From: Rhodoferax potami
Lineage (GTDB): Bacteria > Pseudomonadota > Gammaproteobacteria > Burkholderiales > Burkholderiaceae_C
Length of the DNA: 64,000 bases
Reading direction: 5' to 3'
Assembly (NCBI RefSeq): GCF_032193765.1
Contig: NZ_JAVBIJ010000001.1
Coordinates: 806,001-870,000 of the forward strand
The notes beneath the pieces are model-generated. The model searched no databases. It was given only the letters and a program-made list of their open reading frames with translations, and had not been told where the DNA came from. The first letter of the stretch is position 1; the number at the start of each line of letters is the position of its first letter. This document shows, one piece after another, positions 51,112-60,993 of this stretch. The position numbers and the translations under genes were made by a program.

Positions 51112-53058
51112 TTAGCCTTTTTTGACTTCTTTGACTTCAGCGTCCACGATGTTGTCATCGTCCGCTGGCTTGGTGCCCTGTGCGCTTTGCTCTGCACCAG
51201 CAGGCTGCTCGCCGCCTTCAGCGGCTTGCTTGGCTTGCATGTCAGCGTACATCTTCTCACCCAGCTTCTGGCTGGCAGCCATCAGTGCTTCGCTCTTGGC
51301 CTTGATCGCGTCTTTGTCGTCAGACTTCAGGCTGTCTTCCACGTCCTTGATGGCCGCTTCGATCTTTTCCTTCTCGCCAGCGTCCAGCTTATCGCCGTAC
51401 TCGGTGAGGCTCTTCTTGACGCTGTGGGCGTTAGCTTCAGCTTCGTTGCGGGCCTGCACCAGTTCCAGCTTCTTCTTGTCGTCAGCGGCGTTCAGCTCGG
51501 CGTCTTTCACCATTTGCTGGATTTCGTCTTCCGACAAGCCGGAGTTGGCCTTGATGGTGATCTTGTTTTCCTTGCCGGTGCCCTTGTCTTTTGCGCCCAC
51601 ATGCAAGATGCCGTTGGCGTCAATGTCAAAAGACACTTCGATCTGGGGTGTGCCGCGCGCTGCGGGTGGGATGCCTTCGAGGTTGAATTCGCCCAGCATC
51701 TTGTTTACGGCTGCGATTTCGCGTTCACCTTGGAACACCTTGATGGTCACGGCAGGCTGGTTGTCTTCTGCGGTCGAGAAGGTCTGCGCGAACTTGGTTG
51801 GGATGGTGGTGTTCTTGGTGATCATCTTGGTCATGACGCCACCCAGGGTTTCAATACCCAGGGACAAGGGGGTCACGTCCAACAGCAACACGTCTTTGCG
51901 GTCGCCCGACAACACTTGACCTTGAATCGCTGCGCCCACGGCCACGGCTTCGTCAGGGTTCACGTCCTTGCGTGGCTCCTTGCCGAACAATTCCTTGACC
52001 TTCTCTTGCACCTTGGGCATGCGGGTCATACCGCCAACCAGAATCACGTCATGGATGTCGGAGGCCGACACGCCGGCATCTTTCAGGGCGGTGCGGATAG
52101 GCGCAATGGTGCGCTCAATCAACTCATCCACCAGCGACTCCAGCTTGGCGCGGGTCAACTTGATGTTCAAGTGCTTGGGGCCGGACGCATCTGCGGTGAT
52201 GTAAGGCAGGTTGATGTCGGTTTGCGAGCTGCTGGAGAGTTCGATCTTGGCCTTTTCAGCAGCTTCCTTCAAGCGTTGCAGCGCCAGCACGTCCTTGGAC
52301 AGGTCGACGCCTTGTTCTTTCTTGAACTCGGTGATGATGAAATCTATTACGCGTTGGTCGAAGTCTTCACCGCCCAAGAAAGTGTCGCCGTTGGTGGACA
52401 ACACTTCGAATTGCTTTTCGCCGTCGACGTCAGCGATTTCGATGATGGACACATCAAAGGTGCCGCCACCCAAGTCGTACACGGCAATCTTGCGGTCGCC
52501 CTTTTCGTTCTTGTCCATACCGAATGCCAGAGCAGCCGCGGTCGGTTCGTTGATGATGCGCTTGACATCCAGACCGGCAATGCGGCCAGCGTCTTTGGTG
52601 GCTTGGCGCTGTGCGTCGTTGAAGTAGGCGGGCACGGTGATCACGGCCTCGGTTACTTCTTCGCCGAGGTAGTCTTCGGCGGTCTTCTTCATCTTGCGCA
52701 GAATGTCGGCGCTGACCTGCTGCGGAGCCATGCGGTTACCACGCACTTCCACCCAAGCGTCGCCGTTGTCGGCAGCAGCAATGGTGTAGGGCATCAGGTC
52801 GATGTCTTTCTGGACTTCTTTTTCAGTGAACTTGCGGCCGATCAGGCGCTTCACCGCGTACAGCGTGTTCTTGGGGTTGGTCACCGATTGGCGCTTGGCG
52901 GATGCGCCCACCAACACTTCGCCATCTTCCTGGTACGCAATGATGGACGGGGTAGTGCGCGCGCCTTCTGCGTTTTCGATCACTTTGGGCGTGTTGCCTT
53001 CCATCACAGCAACGCAGCTGTTGGTGGTTCCCAAGTCAATGCCAATGATTCTTCCCAT
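51112..53058 (-). CDS. dnaK: Chaperone protein DnaK (Hsp70)
   Basis: ATP-dependent Hsp70, 648 residues, cytosolic. [20 protein letters not shown] (phosphate 1), [18 protein letters not shown] (phosphate 2) and [17 protein letters not shown] [20 protein letters not shown] (adenosine region) mark the nucleotide domain; [20 protein letters not shown] opens the peptide-binding domain; a lid of about 100 residues follows, ending in the EVKEVKKG acidic/basic tail. TAGGAGT lies before ATG 53058, and a sigma-32-like promoter lies 41-66 bases upstream. Confidence 0.99.
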   Translation of the reverse strand: MGRIIGIDLGTTNSCVAVMEGNTPKVIENAEGARTTPSIIAYQEDGEVLVGASAKRQSVTNPKNTLYAVKRLIGRKFTEKEVQKDIDLMPYTIAAADNGDAWVEVRGNRMAPQQVSADILRKMKKTAEDYLGEEVTEAVITVPAYFNDAQRQATKDAGRIAGLDVKRIINEPTAAALAFGMDKNEKGDRKIAVYDLGGGTFDVSIIEIADVDGEKQFEVLSTNGDTFLGGEDFDQRVIDFIITEFKKEQGVDLSKDVLALQRLKEAAEKAKIELSSSSQTDINLPYITADASGPKHLNIKLTRAKLESLVDELIERTIAPIRTALKDAGVSASDIHDVILVGGMTRMPKVQEKVKELFGKEPRKDVNPDEAVAVGAAIQGQVLSGDRKDVLLLDVTPLSLGIETLGGVMTKMITKNTTIPTKFAQTFSTAEDNQPAVTIKVFQGEREIAAVNKMLGEFNLEGIPPAARGTPQIEVSFDIDANGILHVGAKDKGTGKENKITIKANSGLSEDEIQQMVKDAELNAADDKKKLELVQARNEAEANAHSVKKSLTEYGDKLDAGEKEKIEAAIKDVEDSLKSDDKDAIKAKSEALMAASQKLGEKMYADMQAKQAAEGGEQPAGAEQSAQGTKPADDDNIVDAEVKEVKKG

Positions 53059-53098
53059 GGTGTACTCCTAAAACTCTAAAAATTCAGATGTGGATAAG

Positions 53099-53124
53099 GT
53101 GTGGGCTACTCAAAACGTTTCAAG
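53099..53124 (-). promoter_or_regulatory. Sigma-32-type promoter of dnaK
   Basis: CTTGAAA (53124-53118), 12-base spacer, CCCACAC (53105-53099), against the heat-shock consensus CTTGAAA-N11-16-CCCATNT. Sits 41 bases before dnaK, inside the grpE-dnaK gap. Confidence 0.65.
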
Positions 53125-53181
53125 TGCCCAACCGCTCAAAAAATACGATTAATCCGTTCGGCTGGTTGTGCGCTGTCGCAC

Positions 53182-53745
53182 TTACTTGGGGGCTGACACG
53201 GTGACCAAGGCCGGGCGCAGCACGCGATCAGCAATGGAGTAGCCCTTTTGCAGCACATTGACCACGGTGTTGGCTTCCTGCTCGGAAGGCACCACGCTGA
53301 TGGCTTGGTGATGGTGCGGATCGAATTTGGTGCCGGCAGCCGGTGCGATGGCGATGACCTTGTTGCGCTCCAGTGCAGCTGTCAATTGGCGCAGGGTGGC
53401 TTGGGCGCCTTCGCGGATTTGTTCGGGGGTGGCGTCTTTGATCACCAGACCGGCTTCCAGGCTGTCTGCCACGGGCAACATGCTCTCGGCAAAGCTTTCT
53501 ACGGCGAACTTGCGCGCTTTGGAGACGTCGTCCTCCGCGCGGCGGCGGGCGTTTTCGGCTTCGGCTTTGGCGCGCAAGAACTGGTCAGCCAATTCACTGC
53601 TTTTGGCTTTCAGCGTGGCAAGCTCTGCTTGGGCTTGGGCCAAGGCGTCGCCCTCGTTCGCAGCTGCCGCTGCGAGAATTTCTTCGGGGCTTTGTGCCGC
53701 GTCAGCGGCCGGGTTGGGGCTGGATGGGCTTGGGGTATCAGACAT
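53182..53745 (-). CDS. grpE: Nucleotide exchange factor GrpE
   Basis: Releases ADP from DnaK and acts as thermosensor; 187 residues. A disordered Pro/Ser/Ala start, a long coiled-coil ([40 protein letters not shown]) and the beta domain with [40 protein letters not shown]. Standard length. First gene of grpE-dnaK-dnaJ, with a sigma-32-like promoter upstream. Confidence 0.97.
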   Translation of the reverse strand: MSDTPSPSSPNPAADAAQSPEEILAAAAANEGDALAQAQAELATLKAKSSELADQFLRAKAEAENARRRAEDDVSKARKFAVESFAESMLPVADSLEAGLVIKDATPEQIREGAQATLRQLTAALERNKVIAIAPAAGTKFDPHHHQAISVVPSEQEANTVVNVLQKGYSIADRVLRPALVTVSAPK

Positions 53746-53777
53746 GCTGTTCTATCCGGTTGAATGCGATTGCGCCT

Positions 53778-53806
53778 TACATGGCGACGCATAACCTTGT
53801 TTCAAG
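53778..53806 (-). promoter_or_regulatory. Sigma-32-type promoter of grpE
   Basis: CTTGAAA (53806-53800), 15-base gap, CCATGTA (53784-53778; GCCATGT against CCCATNT). 32 bases before the grpE start. Confidence 0.65.
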
Positions 53807-53813
53807 AGGGAGT

Positions 53814-53840
53814 TTCCGGATGCCGTGCGGTCATCCGGAA
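53814..53840 (-). terminator. Hairpin after the FKBP gene
   Basis: TTCCGGATG/CATCCGGAA, 9-bp stem, 9-nt loop, between the FKBP stop and the grpE promoter. No T-tract, so terminator function is only possible. Confidence 0.4.
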
Positions 53841-53865
53841 GTTGTGTCACGCAGAGGCTGCGGAA

Positions 53866-54219
53866 TTAGCCGCGCACACCCAGCAATTCCACGTCGAACT
53901 TCAGGGTCGCATTGGGGGGGATCACGCCACCCGCACCGCGGGAGCCGTAGCCCAGCGCTGCAGGGATGATCAGGGTGCGGGCACCGCCGACCTTCATGCC
54001 GGCCACACCTTCGTCCCAACCGCGGATCACCATGCCGGCACCCAGATGGAACACAAACGGATCGTTGCGGTCTTTGCTGGAGTCGAACTTGGCGCCTTGC
54101 ACGCCATCGTTGTAGAGCCAGCCTGTGTAATGCACGGTGACGCTTTGGCCTTTTTTGGCTTCGTCGCCGGTGCCTTCAATCGTGTCTTCAAACTGGAGTC
54201 CGCTGGCGGTAGTAGGCAT
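53866..54219 (-). CDS. FKBP-type peptidyl-prolyl cis-trans isomerase
   Basis: Single-domain cytosolic FKBP of 117 residues catalysing prolyl isomerisation. VTVHYTGWLYNDGVQGAKFD, FVFHLGAGMVIRGWDEGVAG and TLIIPAALGYGSRGAGGVIP hold the active-site Tyr, Phe, Val-Ile and Trp residues in canonical order. No SlyD-type insert or tail. ATG 54219 (AAGGA seven bases upstream) is preferred over TTG 54225. Upstream of the grpE operon on the same strand but separated by a hairpin and a heat-shock promoter. Confidence 0.95.
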   Translation of the reverse strand: MPTTASGLQFEDTIEGTGDEAKKGQSVTVHYTGWLYNDGVQGAKFDSSKDRNDPFVFHLGAGMVIRGWDEGVAGMKVGGARTLIIPAALGYGSRGAGGVIPPNATLKFDVELLGVRG

Positions 54220-54230
54220 ATTCAAATCCT

Positions 54231-54279
54231 TTTGCTATAAAAACAGGAGCGGGTCGCGCAAACGCACTGGGTGTTGGCG
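54231..54279 (+). repeat. Dispersed repeat, degenerate intergenic copy
   Basis: TTTGCTATAAAAACAGGAGC, GGGTCGCGCAAACGCACTGG. Lies in the FKBP 5' region, just behind its ribosome site. Confidence 0.45.
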
Positions 54280-54308
54280 GCCGGAAAAACCATAAATTAT
54301 GCCCCACC

Positions 54309-54335
54309 CAAAAAAAAGACAGGCCAAGGCCTGTC
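54309..54335 (-). terminator. Rho-independent terminator of the HTH gene
   Basis: GACAGGCC/GGCCTGTC stem followed on the minus strand by T8. Confidence 0.8.
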
Positions 54336-54370
54336 TGCAGGGTTCAAGCCGATAAACGGCCGGCAGCGAT

Positions 54371-54682
54371 TTACTTCGCCTTTTTTGCCTGAGCGGTAGA
54401 CCACTTCACGGCAAACGCCTGCAAGTCACCCAAGCGCTTGAGCAAATCTGCACCTGCGGATGTCACTACATAGCCGTCGGTACCGTGGGTCAGGAGGCCG
54501 GCTTCGCGCAATTCTTTGATCCGGGTATTCAGGGTGTTGGGGGTAATTCCACCGACGCTGTCTTGCAGCAAGCGGAAGGTTTGTGCGTGGCCGTCGCGAA
54601 GGGCCCACAAAACGCGTATCGCATAACGGGATTCCAAGAGTTCCAACAATTGGCCCACTGCGACCGTTTCTTTTGCACTCAT
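54371..54682 (-). CDS. Small winged-helix regulator (HxlR-like)
   Basis: 103-residue cytosolic protein that is almost wholly a winged helix-turn-helix. LLELLESRYAIRVLWALRDG, then FRLLQDSVGGITPNTLNTRI (recognition helix) and KELREAGLLTHGTDGYVVTS for the wing follow the HxlR pattern. No effector domain or clustered cysteines. Target genes unknown. Monocistronic, with its own terminator; the 5' region contains a repeat copy at about 54.77 kb. Confidence 0.8.
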   Translation of the reverse strand: MSAKETVAVGQLLELLESRYAIRVLWALRDGHAQTFRLLQDSVGGITPNTLNTRIKELREAGLLTHGTDGYVVTSAGADLLKRLGDLQAFAVKWSTAQAKKAK

Positions 54683-54768
54683 TACCTTGCCCTTTTTATG
54701 TATCTTGATGGTGGGCCGGCCATGCGGCCGGATTCCTAAAACGAGCGGAAACTATAGCGCAGTTTTCT

Positions 54769-54818
54769 GCTTGCTACAAGTTTCATAGCTGTTGGCGCAG
54801 GTAAACAGGGCGCCAGAC
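54769..54818 (+). repeat. Dispersed repeat, intergenic copy
   Basis: TTGCTACAAGTTTCATAGCT, GTTGGCGCAGGTAAACAGGG, CGCCAGAC, between the divergent HTH and ComFB-like genes. Confidence 0.6.
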
Positions 54819-54905
54819 TTACAAACGCATACCTATGTGTCCGGCTTGCCACTGCGTGCCCGCGATGCTAAGGTGCGGTGATTCATGATCCGGAGGTTTT
54901 TTCAC

Positions 54906-55187
54906 ATGGCTTTCAACTTTGAGCTGGTCCACAACTACTACGAGCGCCTGGTTTTTGAGGAGGTCGTCCGCCGGGCTGCCGAGTTTCCGGCTTTCAACAA
55001 CGATATGTTGGGCGATGTGGCGTGTGTCGCGCTGAACCGCTTGCCGGCGCGCTATGTCCGCCACGACGTGGATTTGATGTTTTATTTGACGGAACAAGAG
55101 CGCCAGGCGATTGACTTGTCTCTTGAAGAGGCCTTGCTGTTTGCGTTCCGTTTCGTGGGCGAACGTAGCGCCAAGGCAGGCGGCTAA
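54906..55187 (+). CDS. ComFB-like small protein
   Basis: 93-residue cytosolic protein matching the late-competence ComFB domain: NFELVHNYYERLVFEEVVRR, then DMLGDVACVALNRLPARYVR and the end DVDLMFYLTEQERQAIDLSL. The short Cys cluster of some members is absent. Recent work, as I recall it, describes ComFB proteins as cyclic dinucleotide receptors, which would fit the diguanylate cyclase at 1.9-3.2 kb, but nothing here proves binding. GGAGG nine bases before ATG 54906. Convergent with aroE. Confidence 0.75.
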   Translation: MAFNFELVHNYYERLVFEEVVRRAAEFPAFNNDMLGDVACVALNRLPARYVRHDVDLMFYLTEQERQAIDLSLEEALLFAFRFVGERSAKAGG

Positions 55188-55218
55188 AAGCCGCCCTTCG
55201 TTCGGACGCCTGCAACCT

Positions 55219-56061
55219 TCAGAAGGTCGCTTTGATCTTTTGCAGCAGTTCCGGATTGATGGAGGGCATGGTTCCAAACCATGCCTCAAACGCCGGGCGG
55301 GCCTGATGCAGCAGCATGCCGAGCCCATTGACGGTGGGGTTCCCCCGTGCCGCCGCGGCGGTCAGCAAGGGCGTTTCCATCGGGACATACACAATGTCCG
55401 ACACCAGTGCTGTGACGGGGAGTGCGTCCAGCCGCAGGTCGAGTGCCGGCTGGCCGTGCATGCCTTGGTTGGTGGTGTTGACCAGTAGCGCACAGCCCTC
55501 CAGGCAGGGGTGCCTTTCTGACCAGGCGACTGCCTTGACCTTGTCACCGAATTCACCGGCCATCTCGATGGCTTTGCCATCGCTGCGGTTGGTGAGTCGT
55601 ATTTCCGGTACTCCTGCATCCAGCAGGCCCACCACAACGGCGCGCGCCGCACCGCCTGCCCCGACCACGCAAACCGGCCCGTTAGCAGGTATCCACTGGC
55701 TGCCCGCTTCGTAAAGACTCTGGATAAAGCCGAAGGCATCGGTGTTGCGACCGCTTAAGGTGCCATCGGCATTCACCACAATCGTGTTCACCGCACCGAT
55801 ACGCTGACCGAGTGCATCCACATGGTCCACGATGGACATCGCATCGACTTTGTGAGGAATGGTCAGATTGCAGCCGGCAATTCCGAGAACGGGCAGGGCG
55901 CGCAACGCTTGCTCCAGGCGTACTGGCTGCACCGGCAGCAACACATAGGCGCCGCGCAGGCCATGTTCGGCAATCCAGTGGTTGTGGATGACCGGGGAGC
56001 GCGAGTGCGCGACGGGCCAGCCCATCACGCCGGCGAGTTGGTAAGGAGTGTCGTGAGCCAT
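55219..56061 (-). CDS. aroE: Shikimate dehydrogenase
   Basis: NADPH-dependent reduction of 3-dehydroshikimate in the chorismate pathway; 280 residues, cytosolic. GVMGWPVAHSRSPVIHNHWI binds shikimate, NLTIPHK carries the catalytic Lys, SGRNTDAFGF the catalytic Asp, VCVVGAGGAARAVVVGLLDA the dinucleotide, LTNRSDGKA the NADPH phosphate, and NGLGMLLHQARPAFEAWFG the end. Complete. Downstream of rpoD on the same strand but separated by the repeat-derived terminator. Confidence 0.97.
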   Translation of the reverse strand: MAHDTPYQLAGVMGWPVAHSRSPVIHNHWIAEHGLRGAYVLLPVQPVRLEQALRALPVLGIAGCNLTIPHKVDAMSIVDHVDALGQRIGAVNTIVVNADGTLSGRNTDAFGFIQSLYEAGSQWIPANGPVCVVGAGGAARAVVVGLLDAGVPEIRLTNRSDGKAIEMAGEFGDKVKAVAWSERHPCLEGCALLVNTTNQGMHGQPALDLRLDALPVTALVSDIVYVPMETPLLTAAAARGNPTVNGLGMLLHQARPAFEAWFGTMPSINPELLQKIKATF

Positions 56062-56107
56062 ACGAATGACAAAGCGATCTTTTCGATCGGTTGGTGGGAA
56101 TGGGTGT

Positions 56108-56160
56108 TATCAAAAAAATAGCGCCCTGCGCACATTGCATGTGGGCTGGGGCGCTAAATG
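56108..56160 (-). repeat. Dispersed repeat forming the rpoD terminator
   Basis: Minus strand: TAGCGCCCCAGCCCACATGC, AATGTGCGCAGGGCGCTA, TTTTTTTGATAA. Confidence 0.65.
56112..56156 (-). terminator. Rho-independent terminator of rpoD
   Basis: TAGCGCC/GGCGCTA stem with inner CACAT/ATGTG pairing, then T7 on the minus strand; about 28 bases after the rpoD stop. Confidence 0.8.
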
Positions 56161-56183
56161 GCTTGAAGTGAAGCCGGCGGGCT

Positions 56184-58496
<2,313 letters not shown>

Positions 58497-58829
58497 GCAG
58501 AAACCTCGGGACAACAAAAAACTAACAAACGACAGAACAGATGCCGGCTACGCTGCGCTCAAAACGCCATGTAGTGGCTAGGCAGGGAATCAGATTCCCC
58601 ATTGGCAAGATGGGAGGGCGATCATTTGGAATGCAGTCCTTGCGGTAAGGTGGCCTGTTGTGATGAACTATTCACGGTGGCCTGACCCGGAGGTGCTGCT
58701 GTCGCTCTTGCCGAACTGATCGGACATTATAGTTGCTATTGACAAGCCCAAGAGTTGTCGGATGAACTTAGCCTGAAAACAGCAGGGGGTTGCGCAGGCC
58801 GGCGTGCCACCGCGGTCCGGGGGCAGGCT
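58497..58829. other. 333-base rpoD-dnaG gap
   Basis: No gene recognised on either strand. Contents: a TATAAT facing rpoD at 58726-58731, the small palindrome GGAATCAGATTCC at 58587-58599, and TTGCTATTGAC at 58733-58743, possibly a worn repeat remnant. Confidence 0.5.
58726..58731 (-). promoter_or_regulatory. Possible -10 box of rpoD
   Basis: TATAAT on the minus strand, 230 bases before rpoD. TTGTCA lies only 8 bases upstream, too close for a normal -35, so the promoter is uncertain. Confidence 0.35.
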
Positions 58830-60857
58830 TCAGGCGTCAATGGAGCTGGCCGCCAGCAGTTTGCCCAGTTCTTTTTTGCGGTCCATCAGCACCCGCAGTT
58901 CGGCCAGGTTGGCAGAGTCGGTCGCCAGCACGCGCATCTGCGCGTCGATACGGTCCAGCAGCATCCGGTTGAGCAAATCGCGCAACTCGGGGCCGGATTC
59001 ACGCAATGGCTCGCTCGCCAGCACCGGGCCGGCGGTCAGTCGCTGCACCAAGTCCTCTGCCGGGTGGCCCACAATTTCTTCTTTCAAGGTGCCCCGGGAG
59101 ACCGGGCCGTGCTCATGCAACTGGCTTTCCAGCCAGGTAAACAGCTCGCCGTGGGGGGCAGGCAGTTCGCACAGCAAGCCGTGGTCTTCGCTGGAAAGGA
59201 TGTCCCAGAGCTCACTGTGGTTGAGCAAAATGCGGGCGGCAAGGTCCGGACGGCTATCGAGTTTGGCCAGCGGGCCGCTGGGGCGAGCCTCACGGTTGCC
59301 GAACTTGCCGCCTTTGCCCGGCCATTTACCCTCCCATTTGCCGTCGCCTTTGCCGCGCGGCGTCCAGCCCTCTTTCTTCCATTCGGTCTTCTTTTTCCAC
59401 TCTTCTTGCGGCAACCACGGCTCCGAGAATCCGGCAGGCTCGTCGTCATCAAAGTAAGGAATGTCGCCCATGCCATCGTCGAAGCTCGGCGCAGAGGCCG
59501 GCGCCGACTCGCGCTTGCGGCGCGGTGCTTCGGCAGCCGGTTTGGTGCCGGCGCCTGACCACAGGCTGCCGAGTTCCGCTGAGGGGAGCTGCACCAGCTG
59601 GGCGATTTCGCTCAGCAGTTGCAGCTTGAGCGCACCGTCAGGCAACTGGCTCCACAAGGGCTTGGCTTGGCTGGACATGCGGGCCCGACCCTCGGCGGAG
59701 CTGAGGTCGCAGCCGTCTTGCGCCGCTTCGATCAAAAAACGACTGAGTGGTGTGGCCTTGCTGACGTAATCGGCAAAGGCGTCTTTGCCATAGGCGCGGA
59801 TAAAGCTGTCGGGGTCGTGCTCAGCGGGCAGGAACAAAAACTTGATGCTGCGTACGTCGGTGGCAAAGGGCAGGGCGCCATCCAGCGCCTTGCGGGCGGC
59901 GCGGCGGCCGGCGGCATCGCCATCAAAGCTGAAGACCACCGCATCGGTAAAGCGGAACAGCTTTTGCACATGCTCGTTGGTGCAGGCCGTGCCCAGCGTG
60001 GCTACCGCGTTGGGGAAGCCCAACTGGGCCAGCGCCACCACGTCCATATAGCCCTCGGTGACCAGCGCATAGCCATGCTCACGCAGGGAGCTGCGGGCTT
60101 CAAACAGGCCATAGAGCTCACGCCCCTTGCTGAATACCGGGGTTTCCGGCGAGTTGAGGTATTTGGGCTTTTCATCGCCCAGCACCCGCCCGCCAAAGCC
60201 GATGCACTCGCCCTTGATATTGCGAATCGGAAACATCACCCGGTCGCGGAACCGGTCGTAGCGCTTTTCTTCGCCCCCGTTTTCGGCCTCGTGCAGGATG
60301 ACCAAGCCGCTCTCGACGAGCAAAGGGTCGTCGTACTGCGGGAAGATGCTGGCGAGACTCCGCCAACCCTCCGGGGCATAGCCCAGGCCGAATTGCTTGG
60401 CAATCTCGCCCGACAGACCGCGGCCTTTGAAATACTGAATGGCGCGTTGCGACTCCTTGAGTCCGCGCTTGTAAGCCTCGCCGGCTTTTTCCAGCACGCT
60501 GGTGAGGGTGTTTTGCTTCTCGCGCTGGGCTTGGGCGCGCGCTTTGTCCTGGGGGCTGCCTTCCTCCTCGGGGATGACCATGCCATATTGGCCGGCGAGG
60601 TCTTTGACGGCCTCGATGAATGTCATGCCGGCGTGGTCCATCAAGAAGCTGATGGCATTGCCGTTTTTGCCGCAGCCGAAGCAGTGGTAGAACTGTTTGG
60701 CGGGGCTCACCGAGAACGAGGGCGACTTTTCCCCGTGAAACGGGCACAAGCCCATGAAGTTGGCGCCACCCTTTTTGAGCTGCACATAGCGGCCCACGAT
60801 CTCCACCACATCTGTGCGCGCGATGAGTTCCTGGATGAAGCTTTGGGGGATGGCCAT
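58830..60857 (-). CDS. dnaG: DNA primase
   Basis: Makes RNA primers at the replication fork; 675 residues. N-terminal zinc-binding CHC2 domain (CPFHGEKSPSFSVSPAKQFY, then HCFGCGKNGNAISF), Toprim core with ALVTEGYMDVVALAQLGFPN and VFSFDGDAAGRRAARKALDG (metal-binding Glu and Asp), and a C-terminal helicase-binding domain after a Gly/Lys/Trp-rich linker (KGDGKWEGKWPGKGGKFGNR) that is longer and more basic than usual. ATG 60857 gives the family start MAIPQSFIQELI. Upstream of rpoD as often in proteobacteria. Confidence 0.97.
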   Translation of the reverse strand: MAIPQSFIQELIARTDVVEIVGRYVQLKKGGANFMGLCPFHGEKSPSFSVSPAKQFYHCFGCGKNGNAISFLMDHAGMTFIEAVKDLAGQYGMVIPEEEGSPQDKARAQAQREKQNTLTSVLEKAGEAYKRGLKESQRAIQYFKGRGLSGEIAKQFGLGYAPEGWRSLASIFPQYDDPLLVESGLVILHEAENGGEEKRYDRFRDRVMFPIRNIKGECIGFGGRVLGDEKPKYLNSPETPVFSKGRELYGLFEARSSLREHGYALVTEGYMDVVALAQLGFPNAVATLGTACTNEHVQKLFRFTDAVVFSFDGDAAGRRAARKALDGALPFATDVRSIKFLFLPAEHDPDSFIRAYGKDAFADYVSKATPLSRFLIEAAQDGCDLSSAEGRARMSSQAKPLWSQLPDGALKLQLLSEIAQLVQLPSAELGSLWSGAGTKPAAEAPRRKRESAPASAPSFDDGMGDIPYFDDDEPAGFSEPWLPQEEWKKKTEWKKEGWTPRGKGDGKWEGKWPGKGGKFGNREARPSGPLAKLDSRPDLAARILLNHSELWDILSSEDHGLLCELPAPHGELFTWLESQLHEHGPVSRGTLKEEIVGHPAEDLVQRLTAGPVLASEPLRESGPELRDLLNRMLLDRIDAQMRVLATDSANLAELRVLMDRKKELGKLLAASSIDA

Positions 60858-60919
60858 GGGTCGATTGTAGGCAGCCTGCACCGATCGCCGGAGCAGCCCG
60901 GCTGTGCTAGCGCAAGGTA

Positions 60920-60977
60920 TTTGCTATCAAATAAGGAGCTGCATGCGCAGGTTCTAAGAGGGCTGGAGGCCGATTTG
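60920..60977 (+). repeat. Dispersed repeat, intergenic copy
   Basis: TTGCTATCAAATAAGGAGC, TGCATGCGCAGGTTCTAAGA, GGGCTGGAGGCCGATTTGAT, between ggt and dnaG. TGTGCTAGCGCAAGG just before it may belong too. Confidence 0.75.
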
Positions 60978-60993
60978 ATGCCTGAATAAAAAT

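Noticed and set aside
51187..53079. 630-codon frame antisense to dnaK
   Set aside because: dnaK is certain on the other strand. A protein on the reverse of dnaK has been claimed in other organisms and disputed; nothing here supports it.
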